Source: Alphaproteobacteria bacterium
GTDB lineage: Bacteria > Pseudomonadota > Alphaproteobacteria > Micropepsales > Micropepsaceae
Reading direction: 5' to 3'
Length of the DNA stretch: 64,000 nt
Assembly (NCBI GenBank): GCA_947474645.1
Contig: CANJJD010000007.1
Span: 1 to 64,000, forward strand
This document shows positions 18,672 through 27,460 of the stretch, one piece after another (within the stretch, counting starts at the first letter, position 1; each line of letters opens with the position of its first letter). The notes under the pieces are model-generated. The model was not told where the DNA came from and did no database searches. It was given only the letters and a program-made list of their open reading frames with translations. The position numbers were made by a program, and so were the translations under genes.

Positions 18672-19360
18672 GCGGCGCGGTACTTCTGGTAACCGCTGGC
18701 GCGCAGTTCGCAAGACGGGCACTTGCCGCAGCCCCGGCCCCAGTCATGCGGGCTGGGATCGCCCTGATAGCAGGTGACGGTTTCCGCCACGATCAGCTCC
18801 ACCAGTTTGGCGCCGCCCAATTCTTCCGCCAATTTCCAGGTCGCCGCCTTGTCGATCCACATCAGGGGCGTGTGCACGGTTACGTCGCGCGCCAGGCCCA
18901 GGCTCAGCGCCCTCGCTATGGCCTGCACGGTGTCATTGCGGCAATCGGGATAGCCGGAAAAATCGGTCTCGCACATGCCGCCGACCAGATCGGAAATGCC
19001 GCGCCGATAGCCCAGCGCCGCCGCCGCGGTCAGGAACATGACATTGCGGCCGGGCACGAAGGTAGTGGGAAGGCCATCCTTGCCCATCTCGATGCTCACC
19101 GCATCGATGAGGGCGCTGCCGCCGATCGCCTTCAACGTGTCCAGCGGTAGGAGATGATCGGCGCCCAGTCTGTCCATCCATTGCGGAAAATCGCCGCGCA
19201 GCTTTTCCAGGATGACGGGGCGCGCCGCCAGTTCGGCGGCATGGCGCTGGCCATAGTCGAAGCCCACCGTCTCCACGCGCGCAAAGCGCGCCAGCGCCCA
19301 GGCCAGGCAAACCGTGGAATCCTGGCCGCCCGAAAACAGCACCAATGCGGAAGAGGTCAT
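18668..19360 (-). CDS. queC: 7-cyano-7-deazaguanine synthase
   Basis: QueC converts 7-carboxy-7-deazaguanine to preQ0 using ATP and ammonia. The 230-residue protein has the PP-loop [15 protein letters not shown] at the N-terminus, [10 protein letters not shown] in the middle, and zinc-binding cysteines near the end ([16 protein letters not shown]). It is followed by and overlaps queE. The other genes of the route, folE or queD, are not in this window. Confidence 0.96.
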   Translation of the reverse strand: MTSSALVLFSGGQDSTVCLAWALARFARVETVGFDYGQRHAAELAARPVILEKLRGDFPQWMDRLGADHLLPLDTLKAIGGSALIDAVSIEMGKDGLPTTFVPGRNVMFLTAAAALGYRRGISDLVGGMCETDFSGYPDCRNDTVQAIARALSLGLARDVTVHTPLMWIDKAATWKLAEELGGAKLVELIVAETVTCYQGDPSPHDWGRGCGKCPSCELRASGYQKYRAA

Positions 19361-19396
19361 GGCTGGGTGTTTACCCCGGTCCGCGCTGAAAGGAAA

Positions 19397-20743
19397 TCAG
19401 GCGACCTTGGCGGCCCGCGTGCCCACGCGGGAAGCGGGCAGCATGATGGTGACGGTGGTGCCCTCGCCCACCGCACTGGCCAGGCTCAGGGCGCCGCCAT
19501 GCAGTTCGGCCAGCGCCTTGGAGATGGAAAGCCCCAGCCCCGCGCCTTCGAAGCGCCGCGCCAGACTCCCGTCCAACTGGCGGAACGGCTCCAGCGCGGC
19601 GGCAATGGTTTCCTCGGCCATGCCGATGCCGGTGTCCTGCACTTGGAGCAGTACACTGCCATCCGGCTGCTGACGGACAATGAAGCGCACTTGGCCGTTC
19701 TCCGGCGTGAATTTGAGGGCATTGGCCAGAAGGTTGCCCAGCGCCTGGGACAGGCGGCGCGGGTCCACATGCAGGGTCGGCATGTCGGCGGGCACGTCGA
19801 TCTGGATGCGACGCTCGTCCTGGGTCAGGGTGCGCGCCATGGCGATGGCGGCGTCGCCCACATCCGCCACGCTTTCGGGACGCGCCTCGATGGTCAGCAA
19901 GCCGCCTTCCAGCCGCGAAACATCCAGCACATCGTTGATGACGGTGAGAAGGCGCGAGCCGCTCTTGTGAATGTCGCCGGCATAGTCGCGATAGGCTTCA
20001 TGCCCGACGGGGCCCAGGATCTCGTCGCGGATGATCTCGGAAAAGCCCAGCACAGCGTTCAGCGGGGTCTTGAGTTCATGGCTCATCGCCGCCAGGAAGG
20101 CGGCCTTCATCTTGTTGGCGATCTCGGCCTGGCGCAGCGCCACGCGCAGGGCGCGGTCCTGCTCGAATTTCTCGGTGACGTCCTCGACCGTGCCTTCATA
20201 GCAAAGCAGTTCGCCGGACCAGTCGCGCACCGCGCGGGCATTTTCCGAAATCCAGATGCGGCGTCCCGAACGGTGATAGATTTCCGAAACAAAGTCGGTC
20301 ACCACGTCGTTGGTCTGCATCTGGGTGCGGAATTCATCGCGCCGGCGCTGGTCCACATAAAGCTGGGCGCTGATGTCGGTCAGGCCGGTGATCAGGGCCT
20401 CGGGCGTCTGGTAGCCATAGATATCGGCCAGCGCCTGGTTCACCGCCAGGTAATGGCCTTCGGCCGTGGTGCGGAAAATGCCTTCCACGGCGTGATCGAA
20501 GAAGGCGCGATAGCTGGACTCGCCGGCGGTGACGCGCTTGTGCGTGTCAGCGGCAATTCGCTGCAGCAGCGACAGCACGAAGCTGAGCACCGCCACGATC
20601 ACCAGGCCCGCAATATACTGGACACCGAGATGAGCGGAGAAGCCCAGGCCGACGACAAGGCCGGCCACGAAAACGGCAAGCGCTACCGCGAAGCCGGGCG
20701 AGCGGCTCCGTCCCGGATTGTCCATGGGATCGGTCAAAGGCAT
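19397..20743 (-). CDS. PAS-domain sensor histidine kinase, PleC/DivJ/PdhS-like core
   Basis: The 448-residue protein has two adjacent hydrophobic helices (FAVALAVFVAGLVVGLGF and YIAGLVIVAVLSFVLSLL), a PAS domain at about 85-200 (AFFDHAVEGIFRTTAEG ... YEGTVEDVT), a HisKA domain with the phosphorylated histidine at about 222 in MSHELKTPLNAV, and an HATPase domain with NLLANALKFTP, DTGIGM and GLGLSIS. The HisKA segment GFSEIIRDEILGPVG ... DIHKSGSRLL resembles that of PleC/DivJ/PdhS kinases, which act on DivK and PleD. No response regulator gene is adjacent, so its partner is unknown. A start nine codons upstream is also open. Confidence 0.9.
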   Translation of the reverse strand: MPLTDPMDNPGRSRSPGFAVALAVFVAGLVVGLGFSAHLGVQYIAGLVIVAVLSFVLSLLQRIAADTHKRVTAGESSYRAFFDHAVEGIFRTTAEGHYLAVNQALADIYGYQTPEALITGLTDISAQLYVDQRRRDEFRTQMQTNDVVTDFVSEIYHRSGRRIWISENARAVRDWSGELLCYEGTVEDVTEKFEQDRALRVALRQAEIANKMKAAFLAAMSHELKTPLNAVLGFSEIIRDEILGPVGHEAYRDYAGDIHKSGSRLLTVINDVLDVSRLEGGLLTIEARPESVADVGDAAIAMARTLTQDERRIQIDVPADMPTLHVDPRRLSQALGNLLANALKFTPENGQVRFIVRQQPDGSVLLQVQDTGIGMAEETIAAALEPFRQLDGSLARRFEGAGLGLSISKALAELHGGALSLASAVGEGTTVTIMLPASRVGTRAAKVA

Positions 20744-20815
20744 TGGTGCGGCGTATCTGGCCTGTTTCAACGCCCGGTTTAGCGAGAAAATATGAATGTC
20801 CAGTTGAGCTTAGGC

Positions 20816-20835
20816 GCGCGGCCGGACGGCCGCGC
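20816..20835. repeat. Perfect GC-rich palindrome
   Basis: GCGCGGCCG-GA-CGGCCGCGC is a perfect nine-base inverted repeat in the 259-base divergent gap between the histidine kinase and TauE genes. It would form a very stable hairpin but has no T-run. It may act in the 5' leader of one of the two divergent transcripts or bind a regulator. The rest of the gap is AT-richer and holds no gene. Confidence 0.4.
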
Positions 20836-21002
20836 CGCCGGTTTCTTCAGCCTTTGTCAATCTTGGTACAGTTGCGGTTAAATTCGCGCGATTTTGGCGC
20901 CGTCCTTGCCTATCAAACATGCAAACCACCGGGTGATTGTTCCAAAGCGCACTTTGTGATTGATTGCGCCCCCGCCAAAAATATTCCGCCCAGAACAAGA
21001 AA

Positions 21003-21794
21003 ATGGCCCTGTTCGCGACCATCGACCCGCTTTTCGTCCTGTCCGGTTTCGCCGTCGGTTTCCTGGTCGGCATGACCGGGGTGGGCGGCGGCTCGCTAAT
21101 GACGCCATTGCTGATCCTGTTGTTTCAGGTCCATCCGGTAACGGCGGTGGGCACCGACCTGATTTATGCCAGCGTCACCAAGACCGGCGGCAGCCTGGTG
21201 CATGGCTTCAACAAGACGATCGACTGGCGCATCGTGCGGCGGCTGGCGTCGGGAAGCCTGCCCGCCGCGCTGCTGACCATGGGTGCGCTGTGGCTGCTGG
21301 ATGTGGACAAGGCCGCCTATAGCGCGCTGGTCACCAAGGTCCTGGGCGTGGCGCTGATCTTTACCGCAGCAGCGCTTCTGTTCCGCCGCCGCTTGCTGGC
21401 GACCTATTCGCGCCGCATGGGCATCCTCAGCGACAGCCAGACCCGGCTTTACACCATAGGCGTGGGCGTTGTGCTGGGCGTGATGGTGACCATTTCCTCG
21501 GTGGGCGCGGGCGCGCTCGGCGTGACCGCCTTGTTGTTGCTGTATCCCGAATTGCCCGTTGTCCGCATCGCCGGCTCCGATATCGCCCATGCCGTGCCGC
21601 TGACCCTGGTGGCGGGGATGGGCCACCTGGCGACGGGCGGGGTGGATGCCACCGTGCTGGTGGCGCTGCTGTGCGGCTCCCTTCCCGGCGTCATGCTGGC
21701 CAGCCTGTTTGCGCCGCGGTTGCCCGACCGGGCGCTGCGCATCGTGCTGGCGGTGACCCTAACTGTCGTCGCGCTTCGGTTGCTCAGTGCCTGA
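21003..21794 (+). CDS. TauE/SafE family anion transporter
   Basis: The 263-residue inner-membrane protein has about eight hydrophobic segments and the family motif GFLVGMTGVGGGSLMTP near the N-terminus, repeated in the second half as VTISSVGAGALGVTALLLL. Family members move sulfite, sulfoacetate or related organic sulfonates. The ATG at 21003 begins the protein just before the first helix; an upstream TTG would only add basic residues. It opens a compact cluster: its end overlaps the HD hydrolase gene by eight bases. The substrate cannot be inferred from these neighbours. Confidence 0.85.
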   Translation: MALFATIDPLFVLSGFAVGFLVGMTGVGGGSLMTPLLILLFQVHPVTAVGTDLIYASVTKTGGSLVHGFNKTIDWRIVRRLASGSLPAALLTMGALWLLDVDKAAYSALVTKVLGVALIFTAAALLFRRRLLATYSRRMGILSDSQTRLYTIGVGVVLGVMVTISSVGAGALGVTALLLLYPELPVVRIAGSDIAHAVPLTLVAGMGHLATGGVDATVLVALLCGSLPGVMLASLFAPRLPDRALRIVLAVTLTVVALRLLSA

Positions 21795-22401
21795 CCTCAT
21801 CAAAAAAAGAGGGGGCGGACTTCCCCCACGCGCCTGGCAGCGCATGCTGAGCGGCCGGCGGCTGGACCTGCTGGAGCCCAGCCCGCTGGATATCGAGATC
21901 ACCGACATCGCCCATGGCCTGGCCCGGGTGGCGCGCTGGAATGGCCAGACCAAGGGGGCGCATGCCTTCTCGGTCGCCCAGCACAGCGTCTTGGTGGAAC
22001 GGCTGGTAGCGGAGCTGTCGCCCCGGCTGTCGCGCGAAGCCCGGCTGATGGCCCTGCTGCATGACGCCCCCGAGTATGTTGTCGGCGACCTCATCAGCCC
22101 CTTCAAAGCGGCAGTCGGCATCAATTACAAGGCCTTGGAGGAAAGACTTCAGGCGGCCATCCATCTGCGGTTCGGCCTGCCCGCCCATATCCCGGCCGCC
22201 CTCAAGACCCTGTTCAAGCGGGCCGACCATATCTCGGCCTATTACGAGGCCACCCAGCTTGCCGGCTTCGAGGAGGCGGAAGCCCGCCGCCTGTTCGGGG
22301 CCCCGCCCAAGGCGCTGAAAACGCCCCGGCTGGCCCCCCAGGCCACGGCCGAGGCGCAGGACCTGTTCCTGGGCAGATTCAAAAGGCTTTATGCTCAATA
22401 G
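21787..22401 (+). CDS. HD-domain phosphohydrolase, YfbR-like
   Basis: The 204-residue protein has the HD metal-binding set spread as FSVAQHSVLV (first histidine), ALLHDAPEYVVGD (histidine-aspartate) and RADHISAYYEA (last aspartate), the layout of YfbR-like 5'-nucleotidases. It probably hydrolyses a deoxynucleotide or related phosphate ester in the cytoplasm. It starts with GTG, eight bases inside the TauE gene, and is 15 bases ahead of a tyrosine-phosphatase-like gene. Its place in a cluster with NrtR suggests nucleotide or NAD turnover, but that is inference. Confidence 0.78.
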   Translation: MPDLIKKRGGGLPPRAWQRMLSGRRLDLLEPSPLDIEITDIAHGLARVARWNGQTKGAHAFSVAQHSVLVERLVAELSPRLSREARLMALLHDAPEYVVGDLISPFKAAVGINYKALEERLQAAIHLRFGLPAHIPAALKTLFKRADHISAYYEATQLAGFEEAEARRLFGAPPKALKTPRLAPQATAEAQDLFLGRFKRLYAQ

Positions 22402-22416
22402 CTGTTAAAAGGGGCC

Positions 22417-22935
22417 ATGCCCCGCCTCCTGGTCGCGCCCCTGTCGAGCCTCACCGACGCCCTGGCCCATCATGCCCCCTCGCATCTGGTCAGCCTGCTG
22501 TCGCCCGAGCACATGATCGCCACGCCCGACGGCTTTCCCGCCGCCATGCATCTAAGGCTTGGCGTCAACGACATTGTCGATCCCGCTGCCGGCACCGCCC
22601 CGCCGGCGCGCAAGCATATCGACGAACTTCTGGAATTTTCTCGCGGTTGGGATGCCCGCCAGCCGCTGCTGATTCATTGCTGGGCCGGCATCTCGCGCTC
22701 GATGGCGTCTGCCTTCACCATTCTGTGCGACCGGCTGGGGCCGGACCGCGAAATCGAGATTGCCCGCGCCATGCGCCAGCGCGCACCGCATGCCCAGCCC
22801 AACCGGCTTTTGGTGCAGCACGCCGATGATGCGCTGGGGCGGAAGGGCAAGATGATCGCGGCCCTGAACAGCATGGGCCCACCCTTGATCGTGGAGGAAG
22901 GCGTCACCACCAACTTTCCGCTGGTGGGCCTGTGA
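22417..22935 (+). CDS. Protein-tyrosine-phosphatase-like protein
   Basis: The 172-residue protein carries the CX5R phosphatase loop as HCWAGISRSM, with the catalytic cysteine at about residue 89 and arginine at 95, and an upstream region containing RLGVNDI that supplies the usual aspartate. It is of the dual-specificity or atypical bacterial type. The substrate could be a phosphoprotein or a small phosphate ester. Its stop codon overlaps the GTG start of the NrtR gene. Confidence 0.8.
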   Translation: MPRLLVAPLSSLTDALAHHAPSHLVSLLSPEHMIATPDGFPAAMHLRLGVNDIVDPAAGTAPPARKHIDELLEFSRGWDARQPLLIHCWAGISRSMASAFTILCDRLGPDREIEIARAMRQRAPHAQPNRLLVQHADDALGRKGKMIAALNSMGPPLIVEEGVTTNFPLVGL

Positions 22936-23873
22936 GCAAGGAGAATGTTTCCATCGGCCTGTCAGCCGCCATTGTGGCGGTGGAGGGTGAGCGCCCTTCG
23001 GTGCTGGTGGTGGCGCATCAGGGCAAGGATGACGCACTGCCCTTCGGGCCATTCGATCCGGCACAGCAGCGCACATTGGAATCGGGCTTGCGCAAATGGG
23101 TGGGCGAACAGACCCGGTTCGACCTGGGCTATACCGAACAGCTCTACACTTTTGGCGACAAGGGCCGGCACAGCGCGGGCGGGCACGGTAGCAGCACACG
23201 CGTGGTATCGGTGGGCTATCTCGCCTTGACCCGCCAGGGCAAGGAAGCGCCGGAGACCGAGTGGCGCAGTTGGTATCACTATTTTCCCTGGGAAGACTGG
23301 CGCGACTCCAAGCCCGCCATGATCGAAAGCGCCATCCTTCCGGCGCTGAAGAAATTCGTGAAGGACGCGCCCAATGCCGAAACCGCCGAACTGCGGCGCG
23401 AGCGGTTGAATGTGTGCTTCGGCGAAGGCTGGGACGAAGAGCGGGTGCTGGAACGTTACGAGCTTTTGTATGAAGCCGGCCTGGTGGAGGAATTCTGGCG
23501 CGACAGCGGCAAGGCGAACAAGGGCGCGAGTCTCGGCACCGCGATGCTGTTCGACCATCGCCGCATCCTGGCCACCGCCATCGCCCGGCTGCGCGGCAAG
23601 CTGAAATACCGTCCCGTGGTGTTCGAGCTGATGGCCCCTACTTTCACGTTGCTAGAGCTGCAGCGGACGGTGGAGGCGCTGGCGGGACTTCGCCTGCATA
23701 AGCAGAATTTCCGCCGGCTGGTGGCCGAACAGGGGCTGGTGGAAGGCACCGGCAAGTTCTCCGCCCCGGCCCGCGGACGCCCCGCCGAGCTGTTCCGCTT
23801 CCGCCGGGATGTGCTGCGCGAACGCCCGGCGCCCGGCTTGCGGCTGGGTGTGCGGCGCAGCAAAGCGTCATAA
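22932..23873 (+). CDS. nrtR: NrtR-type Nudix-related regulator of NAD synthesis
   Basis: The 313-residue protein has an N-terminal Nudix-like domain (about 1-160) and a C-terminal winged-helix domain (about 220-290), the layout of NrtR repressors. The Nudix domain keeps EQLYTFGDKGRH and VVSVGYLAL, but the Nudix box is degenerate: the region PFDPAQQRTLESGLRKWVGE lacks the REXXEE core, so hydrolase activity is unlikely and ligand sensing (ADP-ribose or NAD-related) is expected. The winged-helix part contains FTLLELQRTVEAL, HKQNFRRLV and GRPAELFRFRRD. It starts at a GTG overlapping the phosphatase gene and lies directly before nadABC, which it very probably represses. Confidence 0.88.
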   Translation: MSKENVSIGLSAAIVAVEGERPSVLVVAHQGKDDALPFGPFDPAQQRTLESGLRKWVGEQTRFDLGYTEQLYTFGDKGRHSAGGHGSSTRVVSVGYLALTRQGKEAPETEWRSWYHYFPWEDWRDSKPAMIESAILPALKKFVKDAPNAETAELRRERLNVCFGEGWDEERVLERYELLYEAGLVEEFWRDSGKANKGASLGTAMLFDHRRILATAIARLRGKLKYRPVVFELMAPTFTLLELQRTVEALAGLRLHKQNFRRLVAEQGLVEGTGKFSAPARGRPAELFRFRRDVLRERPAPGLRLGVRRSKAS

Positions 23874-23946
23874 GCCTGCAACACTAGTGTGATTGTGGCC
23901 GTTCTGACTCTTGACCCCTTAATGCTCGTGTGTAGCATAAAGCTTC

Positions 23947-23974
23947 AACCGGCTCCTTGAAGGCCGGGTTTTTT
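23947..23974 (+). terminator. Probable intrinsic terminator after nrtR
   Basis: CCGGC (23949-23953) and GCCGG (23963-23967) pair around a nine-base loop, with flanking AA and TT able to extend the stem past a bulged G, and T-residues continue to 23974. It separates the NrtR cluster from the nadABC promoter. Confidence 0.6.
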
Positions 23975-23985
23975 GCACCACATAT

Positions 23986-24002
23986 ATACTCGAAATGAGT
24001 AT
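23986..24002. promoter_or_regulatory. Candidate NrtR operator ATACTC-N5-GAGTAT
   Basis: A perfect six-base inverted repeat with the spacer GAAAT lies 19 bases before the nadA start codon. It overlaps TATACT (23985-23990), a plausible -10 box, so a bound repressor would block transcription of nadABC. Its place between an nrtR gene and nadABC is the main reason for the call. Confidence 0.65.
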
Positions 24003-24021
24003 TATGCCGGTCGGAGGACGA

Positions 24022-25032
24022 ATGGGACTGGAACTGGCTTACAGCGACGACGTGGCCCGCGCCACCGAGAGCCTTTACGCCAAGGTCTCTAGCGTCATCC
24101 CCAAGGTGGAATGGCCCGCCTATGCGCCGGTGATCGCCGAGATCAACCGGCTGAAGAAGGAAAAAGGCGCCGTCATCCTGGCGCACAATTACATGACGCC
24201 GGAGATCTTCCACTGCGTGGGCGATTTCGTGGGCGACAGCCTGGCGCTGGCCCGCGAGGCGGCGCGCACCGATGCCAAGATCATCGTGCAGGCCGGTGTG
24301 CACTTCATGGCCGAGACCTCCAAGATCCTGTCGCCGGACAAGACCGTGCTGATCCCCAGCATGGAAGCCGGCTGCTCCCTCGCCTCCTCCATCACAGGCG
24401 CCGACGTGCGGCTGCTGCGTCAGAAATATCCCGGCCTGCCGGTGGTGACCTATGTGAACACTTCCGCCGACGTGAAGGCGGAAAGCGATATCTGCTGCAC
24501 CAGCGGCAATGCCGTGAAGGTGGTGGAGACGATCGCCAAGGACTTCGGCGTCGATACCGTGATCATGATCCCGGACAAGTATCTGGCCCGCAATGTCGCG
24601 GCCCAGACCGGCGTCAAAGTCATCACCTGGGAAGGCGCCTGCGAAGTGCATGAGCGCTTCACCGCCCAGGAGATCCGCGACTATCGCACCGCCCATCCTG
24701 GCATCGTGGTGCTGGCCCATCCGGAATGCCCGCCCGAAGTGGTGGCGGAATCGGATTTCGCCGGCTCGACCGCCGCGATGATCCGCTATGTTGGCGACAA
24801 CAAGCCCCGGCGGGTGGTGATGGTGACCGAATGCTCGATGAGCGACAATGTCGCGGTGGAGCATCCCGATGTGGAGTTCGTGCGGCCCTGTAACCTGTGC
24901 CCGCACATGAAGCGCATCACCCTGGACGGCATCCTGCAATCCTTGCGGACCATGACCTACGAAGTCACGGTGCCGGCCGACGTGGCGGCGCGGGCCCGCG
25001 TTCCGATCGACCGGATGCTGGCAATTCAATGA
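24022..25032 (+). CDS. nadA: Quinolinate synthase A
   Basis: NadA condenses iminoaspartate with dihydroxyacetone phosphate to quinolinate and needs a [4Fe-4S] cluster. The 336-residue protein has [12 protein letters not shown] near the N-terminus and candidate cluster cysteines at C118 (MEAGCSLAS), C158/C159 (DICCTS) and C290/C293 ([10 protein letters not shown]). The ATG at 24022 is chosen because GGAGGA lies just upstream; an ATG at 23995 would fall inside the operator palindrome. Its stop overlaps nadB by ATGA. Confidence 0.97.
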   Translation: MGLELAYSDDVARATESLYAKVSSVIPKVEWPAYAPVIAEINRLKKEKGAVILAHNYMTPEIFHCVGDFVGDSLALAREAARTDAKIIVQAGVHFMAETSKILSPDKTVLIPSMEAGCSLASSITGADVRLLRQKYPGLPVVTYVNTSADVKAESDICCTSGNAVKVVETIAKDFGVDTVIMIPDKYLARNVAAQTGVKVITWEGACEVHERFTAQEIRDYRTAHPGIVVLAHPECPPEVVAESDFAGSTAAMIRYVGDNKPRRVVMVTECSMSDNVAVEHPDVEFVRPCNLCPHMKRITLDGILQSLRTMTYEVTVPADVAARARVPIDRMLAIQ

Positions 25033-26603
25033 CCCGCATCGACAACATCGTTGAGACCGACGGCGCGCTGATCTTGGGCGCCGGCATCGCCGGGCTGTTC
25101 ACCGCCCTGAAGCTGGCGCCCATGCCCAGCATCGTGCTGGCGGGCACACGGCCCGGCCTGTCGGGCTCCAGCGCCTGGGCGCAAGGCGGCATCGCCGCCG
25201 CGGTGGGCGAAGGCGACACCTGGCAGTCCCATGCCCATGACACGATGGTGGCGGGCGCGGGCCTGTGCGATCCCAGGATCGTGGACCTGGTGGCGCGCGA
25301 AGCCCCGGCGCGCATCGAAGACCTGGTGACGTTCGGCGCGCCCTTCGACCGCAATGGCGACGGCAGCCTGGCGGTCGGCCGCGAAGCCGCCCATTCCATG
25401 CCCCGCATCGTGCATGTCAAAGGCGACGGCGCCGGCGCGGCGATTTCCGCCACCCTGGCGGCGCGCGCCAATGAAGCCGATTGCATCACGCTGCTGGAAG
25501 GCTTTCACGCCGTCGAGCTGGCGATGGAAAATGGCCGGGTCACCGGCATCTTCGCCCGCTCCGGTATCGGCCCGGGCGCGCGGTTGATCCTGTTTCGCGC
25601 CCGCGCCGTGATCCTGGCCACCGGCGGGCTGGGCGCGTTGTACGCCGTCACCACCAATCCGCTGGAATCGCGCGGCGAAGGCTTGGGCATGGCGGCACGC
25701 GCCGGCGTGGTTGTCGCCGATCCGGAATTCGTGCAGTTCCATCCCACCGCTATCGCCGTGGGCCGCGACCCCGCGCCGCTCGCCACCGAAGCGCTGCGCG
25801 GCGAAGGCGCCATCCTGGTCAACACCAGCGGCGAGCGTTTCATGACCGCGCTCCACAACGATGCCGAGTTGGCGCCGCGCGACATCGTGGCCCGCGCCAT
25901 TCACCGCCAGATCACCGCGGGTTCAAAAGTCTTTCTGGATTGCCGCAGCGCCATCGGTGCGGACTTTCCGCGGCACTTTCCCACCGTCTATGCCGCCTGC
26001 ATGTCGGCGGGGATCGATCCCGTCACCGCCATGATCCCGGTAGCGCCGGCGGCGCATTATCACATGGGCGGCATTGCGTCCGATGCCGCCGGCCGCTCCT
26101 CTCTGCCCGGCCTGTGGGTGGTGGGCGAATGCGCCTCGACCGGACTGCATGGGGCCAATCGCCTGGCCTCCAACTCCCTTCTGGAAGGGCTGGTGTTCGG
26201 CGCCCGCGTCGCCGATGACGTGCGCGGCCAGCTTGCCGCCGGCGCCTTGCGCGGCGCCCCGCCCGCGCCGCAGCGCTTCGCCTCGCCGTCGCCGCCGCAT
26301 GTGCTGCGCAACGCCATGACCGGCGGCGTGGGGGTCGAGCGCGACGAAGCGGGCTTGCGCGCCGCGCTGGACGTCATCACCCGCCTGGAAACCACCAGCC
26401 ACGAGCCCGCCTTGCTCAACATGACGGCGGCGGCCAAGCTGGTCACGGCAGCGGCCCTGATGCGGCATGAATCGCGCGGCGGCCATTGGCGCGGCGATTT
26501 CCCGCTGGTCTCCAAGACCGCCAGCCGGACCTTCATGACATTGGCCGATGCTGACAAGATCGCCGCCGCCGGCCAGCCCCTGCCTGCCCGCGCCCGCAAA
26601 TGA
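25029..26603 (+). CDS. nadB: L-aspartate oxidase
   Basis: NadB oxidises L-aspartate to iminoaspartate with FAD, feeding NadA. The 524-residue protein has the dinucleotide motif [13 protein letters not shown] at about residues 15-27, [21 protein letters not shown] in the middle and [14 protein letters not shown] near residue 375, as in the fumarate reductase/SdhA superfamily. The ATG at 25029 overlaps the nadA stop, and its own stop overlaps nadC by ATGA, so the three genes are translationally coupled. Confidence 0.97.
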   Translation: MTRIDNIVETDGALILGAGIAGLFTALKLAPMPSIVLAGTRPGLSGSSAWAQGGIAAAVGEGDTWQSHAHDTMVAGAGLCDPRIVDLVAREAPARIEDLVTFGAPFDRNGDGSLAVGREAAHSMPRIVHVKGDGAGAAISATLAARANEADCITLLEGFHAVELAMENGRVTGIFARSGIGPGARLILFRARAVILATGGLGALYAVTTNPLESRGEGLGMAARAGVVVADPEFVQFHPTAIAVGRDPAPLATEALRGEGAILVNTSGERFMTALHNDAELAPRDIVARAIHRQITAGSKVFLDCRSAIGADFPRHFPTVYAACMSAGIDPVTAMIPVAPAAHYHMGGIASDAAGRSSLPGLWVVGECASTGLHGANRLASNSLLEGLVFGARVADDVRGQLAAGALRGAPPAPQRFASPSPPHVLRNAMTGGVGVERDEAGLRAALDVITRLETTSHEPALLNMTAAAKLVTAAALMRHESRGGHWRGDFPLVSKTASRTFMTLADADKIAAAGQPLPARARK

Positions 26604-27460
26604 CATTGGCCCTGAACTTCACGCGGCCGCCTTCGGCGCTGCTGTTCGAGCCGCAAGTGCGCGCAGCCCTGGAAGAAGACCTGGGCCGCGCCGGCGACAT
26701 CACCAGCCAGCTCACCATCCCTGCCGACAAACAGGCCAGCGCGAAATTCGTCGCGCGCAAGCCGGGGCGCATCGCCGGATTGATCTGCGCCGAAGCAGCG
26801 TTCCGGCTGGTGGACCCCTCGGTGAAATTCACCGTGGCGCTGCCGGACGGCTCGGATGCAACGGCGGGCGCGGTGCTGGCCACCGTCTCCGGCCCGGCCC
26901 GCAGCATTCTCACCGCCGAACGGGTGGCGCTGAATTTTCTGGGGCCGCTATCAGGCACCGCCACGGCGACAGCGGCGCTGGTCAAAGCCGTGGAAGGCAC
27001 AGCGGCACGCATCGTCTGCACCCGCAAGACCCTGCCCGGCCTGCGCGCCTTGCAGAAATATGCCGTGCGCTGCGGCGGCGGCTTCAATCACCGTTTCGGG
27101 CTGGATGACGCCGCCATGGTCAAGGACAACCATGTCCAGGCGTCCGGCGGCATCGGCCCGGCCGTGGCGCGGTTGCGCGCGGGCTTGGGCCATATGGTGC
27201 GGATCGAGGTGGAGGTGGACCGGCTGGAGCAGCTTGAGGAAGCGCTGAGCCTGGGTGTGGACCGCATCCTGCTGGACAACATGTCTGAAGCTGATCTTCG
27301 CCGCGCCGTGATGCTGGCAAAAGGCAAGGCGGTGCTGGAAGCGTCGGGCAATGTCACGCTGCAAAGCGTGCGCGCCATCGCCGAAACCGGCGTGGACTAT
27401 ATCAGTTCAGGCGCCATTACCCACAGCGCGCCGAACCTGGATATAGGGCTCGACTTCTAG
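26600..27460 (+). CDS. nadC: Nicotinate-nucleotide pyrophosphorylase (quinolinate phosphoribosyltransferase)
   Basis: NadC converts quinolinate and PRPP to nicotinate mononucleotide. The 286-residue protein has EEDLGRAGDITS at the N-terminus, ERVALNFLGPLSGTAT, CTRKTLPGLR for quinolinate and PRPP binding, KDNHV, IEVEVDRLEQ, and a C-terminal GVDYISSGAITHS. It ends nadABC and meets the converging cell-wall hydrolase gene with a shared CTAG. Confidence 0.97.
   Translation: MTLALNFTRPPSALLFEPQVRAALEEDLGRAGDITSQLTIPADKQASAKFVARKPGRIAGLICAEAAFRLVDPSVKFTVALPDGSDATAGAVLATVSGPARSILTAERVALNFLGPLSGTATATAALVKAVEGTAARIVCTRKTLPGLRALQKYAVRCGGGFNHRFGLDDAAMVKDNHVQASGGIGPAVARLRAGLGHMVRIEVEVDRLEQLEEALSLGVDRILLDNMSEADLRRAVMLAKGKAVLEASGNVTLQSVRAIAETGVDYISSGAITHSAPNLDIGLDF

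Noticed and set aside
23995-24021. An upstream ATG start for nadA at 23995
   Set aside because: It lies inside the operator palindrome and has no ribosome-binding site, while GGAGGA precedes the ATG at 24022.
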